Positions 1-7,162 of a stretch of DNA of 18,834 bases are shown here, piece after piece. The stretch lies in contig JAPLEC010000314.1 of assembly GCA_026391515.1 (NCBI GenBank), forward strand, positions 1-18,834. Direction: 5' to 3'. The notes below the pieces were generated by a model. The model was not told where the DNA came from. It saw nothing but the letters and a program-made list of their open reading frames with translations, and made no database searches. A program made the translations under genes and the position numbers. Each line of letters starts with the position of its first letter. Position 1 is the first letter of the stretch. The stretch is from Bacteroidia bacterium (GTDB taxonomy: Bacteria > Bacteroidota > Bacteroidia > Bacteroidales > VadinHA17).

Positions 1-2
1 AT

Positions 3-98
3 GTCTATGAAAGAAAAGATTCTGTAAAGAAAGGATTCCGGATTAAAAAAGAGGCTCCTATTCTCAGACATTTTACGATCGAGCTTGAAAGATTGTAA
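3..98 (+). CDS. C-terminal fragment of an unidentified protein
   Basis: An open frame enters from the left edge and runs 31 codons to a TAA at 96-98. The encoded tail is basic and ends in HFTIELERL. I do not recognise a family. Its stop lies about 55 bases before the MATE gene and just ahead of a promoter-like sequence, which fits the end of an upstream gene on the same strand. A frame this short can arise by chance, so the call is weak. The sequence to the left of the window would settle it. Confidence 0.35.
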   Translation, partial: VYERKDSVKKGFRIKKEAPILRHFTIELERL

Positions 99-105
99 AT
101 GCTTT

Positions 106-136
106 TTTGATTATATCACCCAAATCATTTTCTTTG
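106..136 (+). promoter_or_regulatory. Bacteroidota-type promoter for the MATE gene
   Basis: TTTG at 106-109 is followed by exactly 19 bases and then TTTCTTTG at 129-136. This matches the Bacteroidota pattern TTTG-N19-TAnnTTTG with one mismatch in the -7 box. The implied transcription start is near 143, giving a very short leader before the ATG at 155. The assignment is by motif only. Confidence 0.45.
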
Positions 137-154
137 CAGCGCTAAAATTTCACT

Positions 155-1501
155 ATGCAGGACCTTACAATCGGCAAGGAAGGTAAATTAATATTCCAGT
201 TTGCAGCACCAATGCTGCTGGGAAACATCTTCCAGCAGATGTTTAGCGTCATTGATGCAGTTGTCGTGGGTAACTTCATTGGCAAGGAAGCATTGGCCGC
301 TGTAGGTGCATCATTCCCTATCATCTTTATGTTGGTTTCCCTGATAATCGGGCTCGTAATGGGAACAACTGTCGTTATAGCGCAATACTTTGGTGCTAAG
401 GATTTTGCGAAGGTCAAGAGAGCTATCGATACCATGTATATTTACAGCGCTGTTGCTGGTATCATTTTAACTGTAGCCGGATTGCTGCTGGCTGAACCAT
501 TGCTCAGACTGCTTGGACTTCCTCAGGAAATAATGCCGCAGGCTGTACTTTATCTCCGGATATATATTTCAGGAATGATCATCTTTTTTGGATACAACGG
601 AACAAGCGCTGTATTGAGAGGGCTTGGAGATTCTAAAACCCCTCTGTATTTTTTGATCATCGCTACTGTTGCCAATATAATTCTTGTACTTCTTTTTGTT
701 GGAGTATTTAAATGGGGAATTGCAGGTGCAGCATATGCAACATTGCTGGCAAACGGAATTGCTTTCGGACTTGCTATATACTGGTTGAATAAAACTCACA
801 AACTTATCAGAATTGCAATCAGGGGACTTCATTTCGACAAGGAAATCTTCCGGCAGAGTATACGTATAGGATTGCCGACAGGCATTCAACAGACATTTGT
901 AGCCCTCGGGGGTCTTGCTCTTATGGGTATTGTTAACACATTCGGCACCAATGTAATAGCAGGCTTTTCAGTTGCCAACCGCATCGATGCGCTTGCCACG
1001 ATACCATCCATGTCATTTTCTCAGGCACTTTCAACCTTTGTAGGTCAGAACATCGGCGCCAACAAGCTTGACCGGATCAGAATTGGACTGAGATCAACAA
1101 TTAAAATGTCGGGAGCTATAACAATTGCCACGACAATAATCATTGTCATCTGGGGACATCTTATTATGAGCCTGTTCACTAAAGATTCTCAGGTCATAAG
1201 GATTGGTGATCAGTATCTTACAATTGTGAGCATATTCTATATCCTGTTCACGATGATGTTCATATACACCGGAATCATGCGTGGTGCCGGAGACACTCTC
1301 ATTCCAATGTTTTTCTCACTTATATCGCTCTGGTTGATCAGGATCCCGCTGGCTTATTTCTTATCAAAAAGAATAGGTTCAGAAGGTATCTGGTGGGCGA
1401 TACCTGCTGGCTGGTTTATAGGCCTTTCATTGGCATTCCTTTATTATAAAACGGGGCGCTGGAAAAAGAAAACAATTGTTAAATTTGATGAGAATTTATA
1501 A
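155..1501 (+). CDS. MATE family multidrug/cation exporter
   Basis: A 448-residue, highly hydrophobic inner-membrane protein of the length and twelve-helix texture usual for MATE transporters (two MatE repeats of about six helices). These export cationic drugs or metabolites using Na+ or H+ gradients. Visible family features include the N-terminal stretch GKLIFQFAAPMLLGNIFQQM, then VVVGNFIGKEALAAVG in the first repeat, and QQTFVALGGLALMGIVNTFG opening the second repeat near residue 245. The C-terminus is a short basic cytoplasmic tail. The ATG at 155 follows a promoter-like sequence. The substrate cannot be read from sequence. The subfamily resembles the YoeA/TM0815-like group rather than classic NorM, by general impression. 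It stands 29 bases ahead of yicC and may be co-transcribed with it. Confidence 0.88.
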   Translation: MQDLTIGKEGKLIFQFAAPMLLGNIFQQMFSVIDAVVVGNFIGKEALAAVGASFPIIFMLVSLIIGLVMGTTVVIAQYFGAKDFAKVKRAIDTMYIYSAVAGIILTVAGLLLAEPLLRLLGLPQEIMPQAVLYLRIYISGMIIFFGYNGTSAVLRGLGDSKTPLYFLIIATVANIILVLLFVGVFKWGIAGAAYATLLANGIAFGLAIYWLNKTHKLIRIAIRGLHFDKEIFRQSIRIGLPTGIQQTFVALGGLALMGIVNTFGTNVIAGFSVANRIDALATIPSMSFSQALSTFVGQNIGANKLDRIRIGLRSTIKMSGAITIATTIIIVIWGHLIMSLFTKDSQVIRIGDQYLTIVSIFYILFTMMFIYTGIMRGAGDTLIPMFFSLISLWLIRIPLAYFLSKRIGSEGIWWAIPAGWFIGLSLAFLYYKTGRWKKKTIVKFDENL

Positions 1502-1530
1502 CTTTCAGTTTATTTTTAATCCTTCAGGAG

Positions 1531-2406
1531 ATGATTAAATCAATGACCGGCTATGGAAAATCCATAGCTGAAATTCCGCAGAAAAAAGTATCTGTCGAAA
1601 TAAAATCGCTTAACTCAAAATCACTCGATCTGAATACAAGGCTGCCCTGGTTGTATAAAGAGAAAGAGGCTGAAATAAGAACTATAATAAACCAGAAGCT
1701 GGAAAGAGGAAAAATCGACTTGACGATGAATTTTGATGTCCTTGACAGCGAAATTGTCCCGGTGATTAACAAAACTGTCGTAAAGAATTATTATTCACAA
1801 CTGAAAGAAATTGCAACCGAATTAAAAATCAAAACTGATGAACAGCTGCTTTCGACAATTATGAAGCTTCCTGATGCTCTTAAAACTGAAAAGCCCGAGC
1901 TGGCAGATGAGGAATGGACCCTCGTCAGGGAAAAAATACTTGAAGCCGTCGAACAACTTGATTTATACAGGATTGAAGAAGGAAAACCTCTTGAAGCCGA
2001 CCTGATCAGATGTGTAGGGAAAATTCTGAATATGCTTGAAGAAGTAGAGAAATTTGAAGGCGACAGGATAACAAAAATACGGGAGAAATTAAATTCTTCC
2101 CTCATCGAGAATGTCGGGATTGATAATATTGACAAGAACAGATTTGAACAGGAACTTATCTTCTACCTTGAGAAGCTGGATATCAATGAAGAAAAGGTAA
2201 GGCTGAAAAAACATTGTGAGTATTTTCTCGAAAAAATATCCTCACTGCCGCCAAATGGCAAGATTCTGAGCTTTATTTCGCAGGAGATCGGGCGTGAAAT
2301 AAATACAATAGGGTCAAAGGCAAATGATGCATCAATCCAGAAGCTGGTGGTGATGATGAAGGATGAGCTGGAAAAAATAAAGGAACAAACATTGAATGTA
2401 TTATAA
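1531..2406 (+). CDS. yicC: YicC family endoribonuclease-like protein
   Basis: 291 residues, the usual length of the YicC family. It starts with the hallmark MIKSMTGYG at residues 1-9 (YicC_N domain) and ends with the C-terminal DUF1732 signature QEIGREINTIGSKAND followed by MMKDELEKIKEQ. E. coli YicC has been reported to act as an endoribonuclease. The precise role in Bacteroidota is not established. The middle is rich in charged helices. AGGAG lies immediately upstream of the ATG, which is closer than an ideal ribosome binding site, but the family N-terminus fixes the start. It is 16 bases upstream of gmk. The yicC-gmk pairing is widely conserved and supports both calls. Confidence 0.93.
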   Translation: MIKSMTGYGKSIAEIPQKKVSVEIKSLNSKSLDLNTRLPWLYKEKEAEIRTIINQKLERGKIDLTMNFDVLDSEIVPVINKTVVKNYYSQLKEIATELKIKTDEQLLSTIMKLPDALKTEKPELADEEWTLVREKILEAVEQLDLYRIEEGKPLEADLIRCVGKILNMLEEVEKFEGDRITKIREKLNSSLIENVGIDNIDKNRFEQELIFYLEKLDINEEKVRLKKHCEYFLEKISSLPPNGKILSFISQEIGREINTIGSKANDASIQKLVVMMKDELEKIKEQTLNVL

Positions 2407-2422
2407 TTACCTGTAATTTAGA

Positions 2423-2989
2423 ATGAAAGGTAAACTGACAATAATTTCAGCACCATCTGGTGCAGGTAAATCCACAATAATCAAATATTTGCTTAAAGAG
2501 GGACTAAATCTGGAATTCTCTGTTTCTGCTACCACACGAGCACCAAGAGGTGAAGAAAAAGACGGGAAAGAATATTATTTTCTTTCAGCAAAGGAATTCA
2601 AAAACAGAGTAAAAAAGGGTGATCTTATTGAATGGGAAGAAGTCTATAAAGATCAGCTTTACGGTACATTGAAAAGCGAGATCGAAAGAATATGGTCACA
2701 TGGTAATCATGTCCTTTTTGATGTTGACGTAAAGGGAGGCATTAACCTGAAAAACATTTTTAAACACAAAGCAATTTCAATTTTTATAATGCCTCCTTCA
2801 ATGAAGGAGCTTGAAAGAAGGCTTATAGCCAGGGGAACGGATACTCCTTCAAAAATAAAAATGAGGATTGCAAAAGCAGAAAAAGAAATGAAGCTTGCAG
2901 ATCAGTTTGATAACATTGTAATAAACAACAGACTGGAACAGGCTGAAAATGAAGTATATAGATTAGTGAGTAGTTTTATCAGAACCTAA
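2423..2989 (+). CDS. gmk: Guanylate kinase
   Basis: 188 residues. Guanylate kinase phosphorylates GMP to GDP with ATP in purine nucleotide metabolism in the cytoplasm. The Walker A loop SAPSGAGKST is at about residues 9-18. The GMP-binding region follows (SVSATTRAPRGEEKDGKEYY and LIEWEEVYKDQLYGT), then the Walker B-like VLFDVDVKGG and the lid region ERRLIARGTDT. No residue of the core appears to be missing. The length is slightly short of the roughly 205 residues of E. coli Gmk but normal for Bacteroidota. It is co-directional with yicC and nadD. A hairpin-forming repeat separates it from nadD. Confidence 0.96.
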   Translation: MKGKLTIISAPSGAGKSTIIKYLLKEGLNLEFSVSATTRAPRGEEKDGKEYYFLSAKEFKNRVKKGDLIEWEEVYKDQLYGTLKSEIERIWSHGNHVLFDVDVKGGINLKNIFKHKAISIFIMPPSMKELERRLIARGTDTPSKIKMRIAKAEKEMKLADQFDNIVINNRLEQAENEVYRLVSSFIRT

Positions 2990-3000
2990 AATGTTGTAAC

Positions 3001-3090
3001 CTTAGTGTTCTTTGTGATTTACCTTTGTGCTCTTTGTGGTTAAAAAAACTTAACCACGAAGGACACAAAGTCCACACTAAGAACACAAAG
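3001..3090. repeat. Imperfect inverted repeat of the CACAAAGG-type intergenic family
   Basis: Two 21-base arms at 3023-3043 and 3050-3070 are inverted copies with three mismatches around a 6-base loop. The inner eight pairs, GTGGTTAA with TTAACCAC, are perfect. Related TTTGTG and CACAAAG words flank the arms on both sides. Variants of this CACAAAGG-rich sequence occur again in this window at 13831-13867 and 16060-16088. It fills the gmk-nadD gap and could form a strong RNA hairpin after gmk, but there is no clear U-tract. Confidence 0.8.
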
Positions 3091-3119
3091 GAAGAAATAT
3101 TGATTTATTTATTACTTTG

Positions 3120-3716
3120 ATGGCAAAAATCGGTTTATTCTTCGGTTCATTCAATCCCATTCATATCGGGCACCTGACAATTGCCGGCTATATGACCGAA
3201 TTCACTCAGCTCGAGCAGGTGTGGTTCGTTGTAAGTCCGCATAACCCTTTAAAAAAGAAAGAGAGTCTGCTTGAGGACCACCAGCGTCTTTACATGGCAC
3301 AGCTTGCAATTGGCGATAATGATCATCTGAAAGCTTCAGATATAGAATTTAAACTGCCTGTACCCTCCTATACTATTGATACACTAGCATATCTGGAAGA
3401 AAAATTTCCTCTGCACAAGTTCCTGCTCGTCATGGGTGAAGACAATCTTTATACACTCCACAAATGGAAAAATGTTGAAGAGCTAATAGCTAATCATCAA
3501 ATTATTGTTTATCCACGCCCTTATACTCCAAGACCAGAATCAGCATTGCTCGATCAGATACTTCTAAAAGCAAAGATTCAATGGGCAAAAGCACCTCTTA
3601 TGGATATTTCAGGAACATTCATCAGAAGCGGCATTAAAAAGGGTAAGAATATGTCGTATTATCTTTCGCCTCCCGTATGGAAATATATCGAGGAAATGCA
3701 TTTTTATGAAAAATAG
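3120..3716 (+). CDS. nadD: Nicotinate-nucleotide adenylyltransferase
   Basis: 198 residues from the ATG at 3120. A TTG three bases earlier is in frame, but the ATG gives the family-typical MAKIGLFFGSFNPIHIGH. The enzyme adenylates nicotinate mononucleotide to deamido-NAD in NAD biosynthesis. Visible motifs are the N-terminal nucleotidyltransferase GSFNPIHIGH (HIGH-type active site, residues 8-17) and the C-terminal ISGTFIRSGIKKGK, corresponding to the conserved ISSTxIR. The internal MGEDNLYTLHKWKN matches the family pattern GxDNLxxxxxWxx. No Shine-Dalgarno sequence is visible, as is common in this phylum. The gene follows gmk on the same strand across a 130-base repeat-bearing gap. Confidence 0.95.
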   Translation: MAKIGLFFGSFNPIHIGHLTIAGYMTEFTQLEQVWFVVSPHNPLKKKESLLEDHQRLYMAQLAIGDNDHLKASDIEFKLPVPSYTIDTLAYLEEKFPLHKFLLVMGEDNLYTLHKWKNVEELIANHQIIVYPRPYTPRPESALLDQILLKAKIQWAKAPLMDISGTFIRSGIKKGKNMSYYLSPPVWKYIEEMHFYEK

Positions 3717-3759
3717 GCTACTGGCGATTGGTATCAGGTGATGGACAGAAGCGAAGGAT

Positions 3760-3775
3760 CCCCTCCTGGGAGGGG
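3760..3775. repeat. GC-rich hairpin after nadD
   Basis: CCCCTCCTGGGAGGGG can fold into a six-pair stem with a CTGG loop. It is followed by GTGAGGGGTGGGT. It lies 44 bases past the nadD stop and has no T-tract. It looks like one of the short G/C-run repeats scattered between genes in Bacteroidota, and might slow or end transcription from nadD. Confidence 0.6.
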
Positions 3776-3847
3776 TGAGGGGTGGGTAAAAAAGTAATGC
3801 AATTAATAACAAAAATAAAATTTTATACATGTTTAAAATATAATATC

Positions 3848-4372
3848 ATGAAGTCCCTATTAACTTTTACTCTGATTTTATTACTGATATTAAGTAACTC
3901 CGTTTCAGGACAACAGTCTTCAGCTAACTGGGATAAATGGAAACACCTTATTGGTGAATGGGTCGGTGAAGGCAATGGTCAGCCTGGACAGGGTGCTGGA
4001 TCTTTCACTTTTCAGACAGATCTTGATGGGAAAATTCTGGTCAGAAAAAATCACACTATGTTTCCGGAGACTGTTAATGCAGCAGAAAAAGTACACGATG
4101 ATCTGCTGATTGTTTATCCTGCAACACAGGGTATCCAGGAAGCAATTTATTTTGACAACGAAGGGAACACAATTAAATATAAGGTAAGTTTCACAGAGAA
4201 AAGTATTGTTCTTACAAGCGAAAAATCGTCCAGTGCACCCAGATTCAGACTTTCTTACACTACAATAGACGATAAAACTGTGAATATTTCTTTCGATATG
4301 GCTTCACCCGATGCACCGGAATCTTTTAGAACCTATCTTTCCGGAAAAGCATTCAAAATAAAGCATGACTAA
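3848..4372 (+). CDS. Exported protein with a lipocalin/DUF1579-like fold signature, function unknown
   Basis: 174 residues from the ATG at 3848. An in-frame start at 3782 exists but would place 22 basic residues, partly repeat-derived, ahead of a clean signal peptide. Residues 1-20 (MKSLLTFTLILLLILSNSVS) form that signal sequence, with likely cleavage just before GQQSS. The mature part starts DKWKHLIGEWVGEG, a motif typical of small beta-barrel ligand binders (DUF1579 and nitrobindin-like groups), followed by alternating beta-strand-like segments. There is no lipobox cysteine, so it is probably periplasmic or secreted. The assignment to that fold is by motif resemblance only. The gene converges on the oxidoreductase operon and has no obvious functional link to it. 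Confidence 0.75.
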   Translation: MKSLLTFTLILLLILSNSVSGQQSSANWDKWKHLIGEWVGEGNGQPGQGAGSFTFQTDLDGKILVRKNHTMFPETVNAAEKVHDDLLIVYPATQGIQEAIYFDNEGNTIKYKVSFTEKSIVLTSEKSSSAPRFRLSYTTIDDKTVNISFDMASPDAPESFRTYLSGKAFKIKHD

Positions 4373-4384
4373 TTGTGACCCCCT

Positions 4385-4414
4385 GTCGCTATGCGACATC
4401 CCCCTGAAGGGGGA
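4385..4414. repeat. Tandem small hairpins downstream of the exported-protein gene
   Basis: Two adjacent stems: GTCGC-TAT-GCGAC at 4385-4397 and TCCCCC-TGAA-GGGGGA at 4399-4414. They lie in the 125-base gap between convergent genes. A related G-run element is found at 12741-12762 just ahead of hydE. They could act as a bidirectional transcription barrier, although neither strand shows a long T-tract after the stem. Confidence 0.65.
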
Positions 4415-4460
4415 CTAAAATCCTGTTTATAACGGAATTACCTCAATATATGCGGATTAG

Positions 4461-4482
4461 CCCTCCGCCAGCTGGCGGAGGG
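4461..4482. repeat. Perfect 22-base palindrome between convergent genes
   Basis: Positions 4461-4482 read identically on both strands (CCCTCCGCCAG then its exact complement). It is 16 bases beyond the stop of the gamma subunit gene and 89 bases past the opposing gene. It can form an 11-pair stem in DNA or RNA, with the loop taken from the centre. A bidirectional terminator role is plausible from position, but no poly-T follows. Confidence 0.75.
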
Positions 4483-4497
4483 ATGGGGGGTTAATTT

Positions 4498-5040
4498 TCA
4501 GACTTTCTTAATGATCTCAGTTCCCCGCTGCAGTGCCTTTTCATTCATTGGAATCAGGCTGTGATACCGTTCAGGTAAAGATTTTTTCAGCCCTTTGATT
4601 ACGTTCTCAATTTTGATAATAGGCTTCACCTTCAGGAAACCTCCAAGAACAACCATGTTGAAAATCTTCGGATTGCCCATTTTACCGGCCTCTTCAGCTG
4701 CATCAACCCTGTAAATGGTTATATCCTTTCTTTCAGGATGCCGTGTAATTCCGTTGCTGTCATAAATAAGAATTCCACCCTGTTTGACAGAGCTTTCAAA
4801 TTTATCGAGCGATTGCTGGTTAAGGATTATTGCAGTATCAAAATGTTTAATAATAGGCGAGCTAATTCTGTCGCTACTTAATATTACAATTACATTTGCT
4901 GTTCCGCCCCGCATTTCAGGTCCATATGAAGGCATCCATGTTACTTCCATATCCTGCATCACTCCGGAATATGCCATTATTTTACCCATCGAAAGGACTC
5001 CTTGTCCCCCGAACCCGGCTATAATTATTTCTTCAGTCAT
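4498..5040 (-). CDS. korC: 2-oxoacid:ferredoxin oxidoreductase, gamma subunit
   Basis: 180 residues, the usual length of a stand-alone gamma (catalytic-gamma) subunit. GFGGQGV at residues 9-15 is the family's glycine-rich start, and MPSYGPEMRGGTAN is the second conserved block. This subunit completes the CoA-binding part of the enzyme that converts a 2-oxoacid plus CoA to acyl-CoA plus CO2 while reducing ferredoxin. Its ATG overlaps the end of the beta gene by eight bases (ATGACTGA), which implies translational coupling. It is the last gene of the operon and is followed by a strong palindrome. Whether the substrate is 2-oxoglutarate (Kor), a branched-chain 2-oxoacid (Vor) or another acid cannot be decided from sequence alone. 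Confidence 0.92.
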   Translation of the reverse strand: MTEEIIIAGFGGQGVLSMGKIMAYSGVMQDMEVTWMPSYGPEMRGGTANVIVILSSDRISSPIIKHFDTAIILNQQSLDKFESSVKQGGILIYDSNGITRHPERKDITIYRVDAAEEAGKMGNPKIFNMVVLGGFLKVKPIIKIENVIKGLKKSLPERYHSLIPMNEKALQRGTEIIKKV

Positions 5041-5851
5041 TTTTTTCAGAATTACTTGTTTTTTGAGTTATCTGTTCGGCAGGGATTTTCAGATCCCCTA
5101 AAGGATAGTACGGAAACATGTTTTCTTCCATCCATTTGTTCGATTGTACAGGAGTCATCTTCCAGTTTGAAGGACAATTGGAAACAATCTCTATGAAGCA
5201 TGTTCCCTTATTAAGCTTCTGATATTGTACTGCTTTTCTCATAGCTTTCTTTGTTTTCTTCACATTTGCAGGAGTATGAACGCTCTGCCTTGTAACATAA
5301 TAAGTACCTAGAAGAGTTGCAACAATATCAGTCATCTTCAAAGGATTTCCCATTATCTTCACATCTCTTCCATAAGGTGAAGTTGATGATCTCATTCCAG
5401 GCAGAGTTGTCGGAGCCATCTGTCCGCCCGTCATTCCATATATTCCGTTGTTAATGAATATGATCAGTATATTTTCTCCTCTGTTACATGCATGTATTGT
5501 TTCTGCCGTACCGATTGCTGCAAGGTCGCCATCGCCCTGGTAGGTAAAAACAAATTTTTCAGGCAGCAGACGTTTAATTGCTGTCGCCAGCGCAGGTGCA
5601 CGCCCATGAGCTGCTTCCTGCCAGTCGATATCAATAAACTCATATAAAAGTACCGAACAGCCTACCGGGCAAATTCCAATAGTCTCTGACTGAAGTCCCT
5701 CTTCGTCGATTATTTCAGCAAGAATTCTATGTGCTGTTCCATGGCCGCAACCCGGACAATACGATAGTACTTTGTCGGTCATGAGCTTCGTTTTCTTATA
5801 AACCAGATTCTCAGGCTTTATAATTTCCTTAATTCCTGTAACTTCAGCCAT
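5033..5851 (-). CDS. korB: 2-oxoacid:ferredoxin oxidoreductase, beta (thiamine pyrophosphate) subunit
   Basis: 272 residues. It carries the thiamine pyrophosphate/Mg2+ motif: GDGD at about residues 106-109, followed by NNGIYGMTGGQ at about 134-144. The N-terminal CPGCGHG (Cys32, Cys35) and later Cys residues, including SNCPSNW near residue 217, are those that bind the proximal [4Fe-4S] cluster in this family. It starts three bases after the alpha stop. The sequence AGGAGG is embedded in the last codons of the alpha gene and gives a strong ribosome binding site, which is unusual in this window. It pairs with the alpha, gamma and ferredoxin subunits as a four-subunit enzyme in the cytoplasm. 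Confidence 0.95.
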   Translation of the reverse strand: MAEVTGIKEIIKPENLVYKKTKLMTDKVLSYCPGCGHGTAHRILAEIIDEEGLQSETIGICPVGCSVLLYEFIDIDWQEAAHGRAPALATAIKRLLPEKFVFTYQGDGDLAAIGTAETIHACNRGENILIIFINNGIYGMTGGQMAPTTLPGMRSSTSPYGRDVKIMGNPLKMTDIVATLLGTYYVTRQSVHTPANVKKTKKAMRKAVQYQKLNKGTCFIEIVSNCPSNWKMTPVQSNKWMEENMFPYYPLGDLKIPAEQITQKTSNSEKND

Positions 5852-5854
5852 TGC

Positions 5855-6922
5855 TTAACCTCCTATTTTTGATTTTAAGAATTCGACAACTTCTTCAGGT
5901 GCAGTCACGATACCTCCCATCCGTCCGAAATGATATACTGGAACTTTACCGTTTACTGAAAGAAGAACATCTTCAACCATCTGTCCTGCGCTCATTTCAA
6001 TAGAGAACATCATTTTTGCTTTTCCGGCCAGCTCATTCAACCGCTTTGAAGGAAACGGGAATAGTGTTATCGGCCGTAGTAATCCAACCTTAATACCCTC
6101 GTTACGAGCCAGTTGAACAGATTTCTGACATACTCTTGCGCTTGTACCATAAGCAACAAGAATATATTCAGCATCTTCAAGCTGGAATTCCTCATAACGC
6201 ACCTCTTTTTCCCTGATCTCATTGTATTTTGCCACCAGCTTCTGATTGAATCTTTCCTGTGCATTCGGGTCAAGATCAAGTGAGGTAATAATGATCCTTT
6301 CTCTTGTCGGTGGCTTTCCTGTAGTTGCCCATCCGGGAACTGTTTTTGATCGTTCTTTCTGCGGGCTCAGCCAGACTTTTTCCATCATCTGTCCTATTGC
6401 TCCGTCGGAAAGCATCATTACCGGATTCCGGTACTTGAAAGCAAGATCAAAACTCAGCTCTACAAAGTCGGCCATTTCCTGGACTGATGCCGGAGCAAGT
6501 ACAATAAGGTGATAATCACCATGTCCGCCCCCCTTTGTAGCCTGAAAATAATCTGATTGTGCTGGTTGAATTGTTCCAAGTCCCGGTCCTCCCCTGACGA
6601 CATTTACAATTAGACAAGGTAATTCAGCTCCGGCTATATATGTGATTCCTTCCTGCTTAAGGCTTATGCCGGGAGATGAAGATGTTGTCATCACTTTTTT
6701 GCCACATGCTGCACCACCGTAAACCATATTTATAGCGGCAACCTCACTTTCAGCCTGAAGTACAACCATTCCTGTTGTTTCATAGGGTTTTGCTTCCATC
6801 AGGTATTCAAGTATTTCGCTCTGTGGTGTGATCGGATATCCGAAATAACCATCTGTACCTGCACGGATTGCAGCTTCTGCAACCGCTTCGTTGCCTTTCA
6901 TCAGTCTTAATTCCTTTTCCAT
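5855..6922 (-). CDS. korA: 2-oxoacid:ferredoxin oxidoreductase, alpha subunit
   Basis: 355 residues, the length of KorA/VorB-type alpha subunits without a fused gamma domain. The N-terminal pyrimidine-binding domain shows GYFGYPITPQSE at residues 25-36, then TSSSPGISLKQEG and KGGGHGDYHLIVLAPAS. The C-terminal part, from about residue 240, is the transketolase C-like domain. With the beta subunit it forms the thiamine pyrophosphate site. Automated pipelines often name such proteins 3-methyl-2-oxobutanoate dehydrogenase subunit VorB. The linked aminotransferase and acyl-CoA synthetase suggest amino acid fermentation. The gene lies seven bases after the ferredoxin gene. No Shine-Dalgarno sequence is visible. 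Confidence 0.93.
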   Translation of the reverse strand: MEKELRLMKGNEAVAEAAIRAGTDGYFGYPITPQSEILEYLMEAKPYETTGMVVLQAESEVAAINMVYGGAACGKKVMTTSSSPGISLKQEGITYIAGAELPCLIVNVVRGGPGLGTIQPAQSDYFQATKGGGHGDYHLIVLAPASVQEMADFVELSFDLAFKYRNPVMMLSDGAIGQMMEKVWLSPQKERSKTVPGWATTGKPPTRERIIITSLDLDPNAQERFNQKLVAKYNEIREKEVRYEEFQLEDAEYILVAYGTSARVCQKSVQLARNEGIKVGLLRPITLFPFPSKRLNELAGKAKMMFSIEMSAGQMVEDVLLSVNGKVPVYHFGRMGGIVTAPEEVVEFLKSKIGG

Positions 6923-6929
6923 TATCGAG

Positions 6930-7154
6930 CTAAATTTTTGTTTTATAAACAGTTATAACACCATCCGGACATACCATTGCACAGCTTGCGCAACCAATAC
7001 ACAGGTCAGGGTTTGCCGGAAAAGCATAAAAATAACCCTTGTGATTAACTTCCTTTGCCATAGCAATAGTGCCGGTGGGACACGAAACCATGCAAACTTC
7101 GCATCCTTTGCATCTGTCGATATTTACTACAATACTTCCTCTGATCTTTGCCAT
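6930..7154 (-). CDS. korD: 2x[4Fe-4S] ferredoxin-type delta subunit
   Basis: 74 residues with two complete cluster motifs, CKGCEVCMVSCP and CIGCASCAMVCP, each CX2CX2CX3CP. This is a bacterial 8Fe-8S ferredoxin module. Directly ahead of korA it serves as the electron-transfer subunit of the oxidoreductase, passing electrons from the thiamine-bound intermediate to soluble ferredoxin. Gene order D-A-B-C is standard for this enzyme class. The start at 7154 gives MAKIRGSIVVNIDRCKGC, typical of these subunits. It begins eight bases after the aminotransferase stop. Confidence 0.95.
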   Translation of the reverse strand: MAKIRGSIVVNIDRCKGCEVCMVSCPTGTIAMAKEVNHKGYFYAFPANPDLCIGCASCAMVCPDGVITVYKTKI

Positions 7155-7162
7155 ATACCAAA

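Noticed and set aside
569..889. 106-codon minus-strand frame inside the MATE gene, and similar antisense frames within yicC, korA, hydE and hydG
   Set aside because: They are antisense shadows of strongly supported genes, with no family features or translation signals.
930..942. TTGTTAACACATT in the MATE gene as a Rex site
   Set aside because: Only one half-site fits, and it lies inside coding sequence.
3117..3119. TTG as the nadD start
   Set aside because: The adjacent ATG at 3120 gives the standard family N-terminus, MAKIGLFFGSFNP.
3782..3847. Longer start for the exported protein
   Set aside because: The added 22 residues come partly from the repeat at 3760-3785 and would precede a complete signal peptide that starts at 3848.
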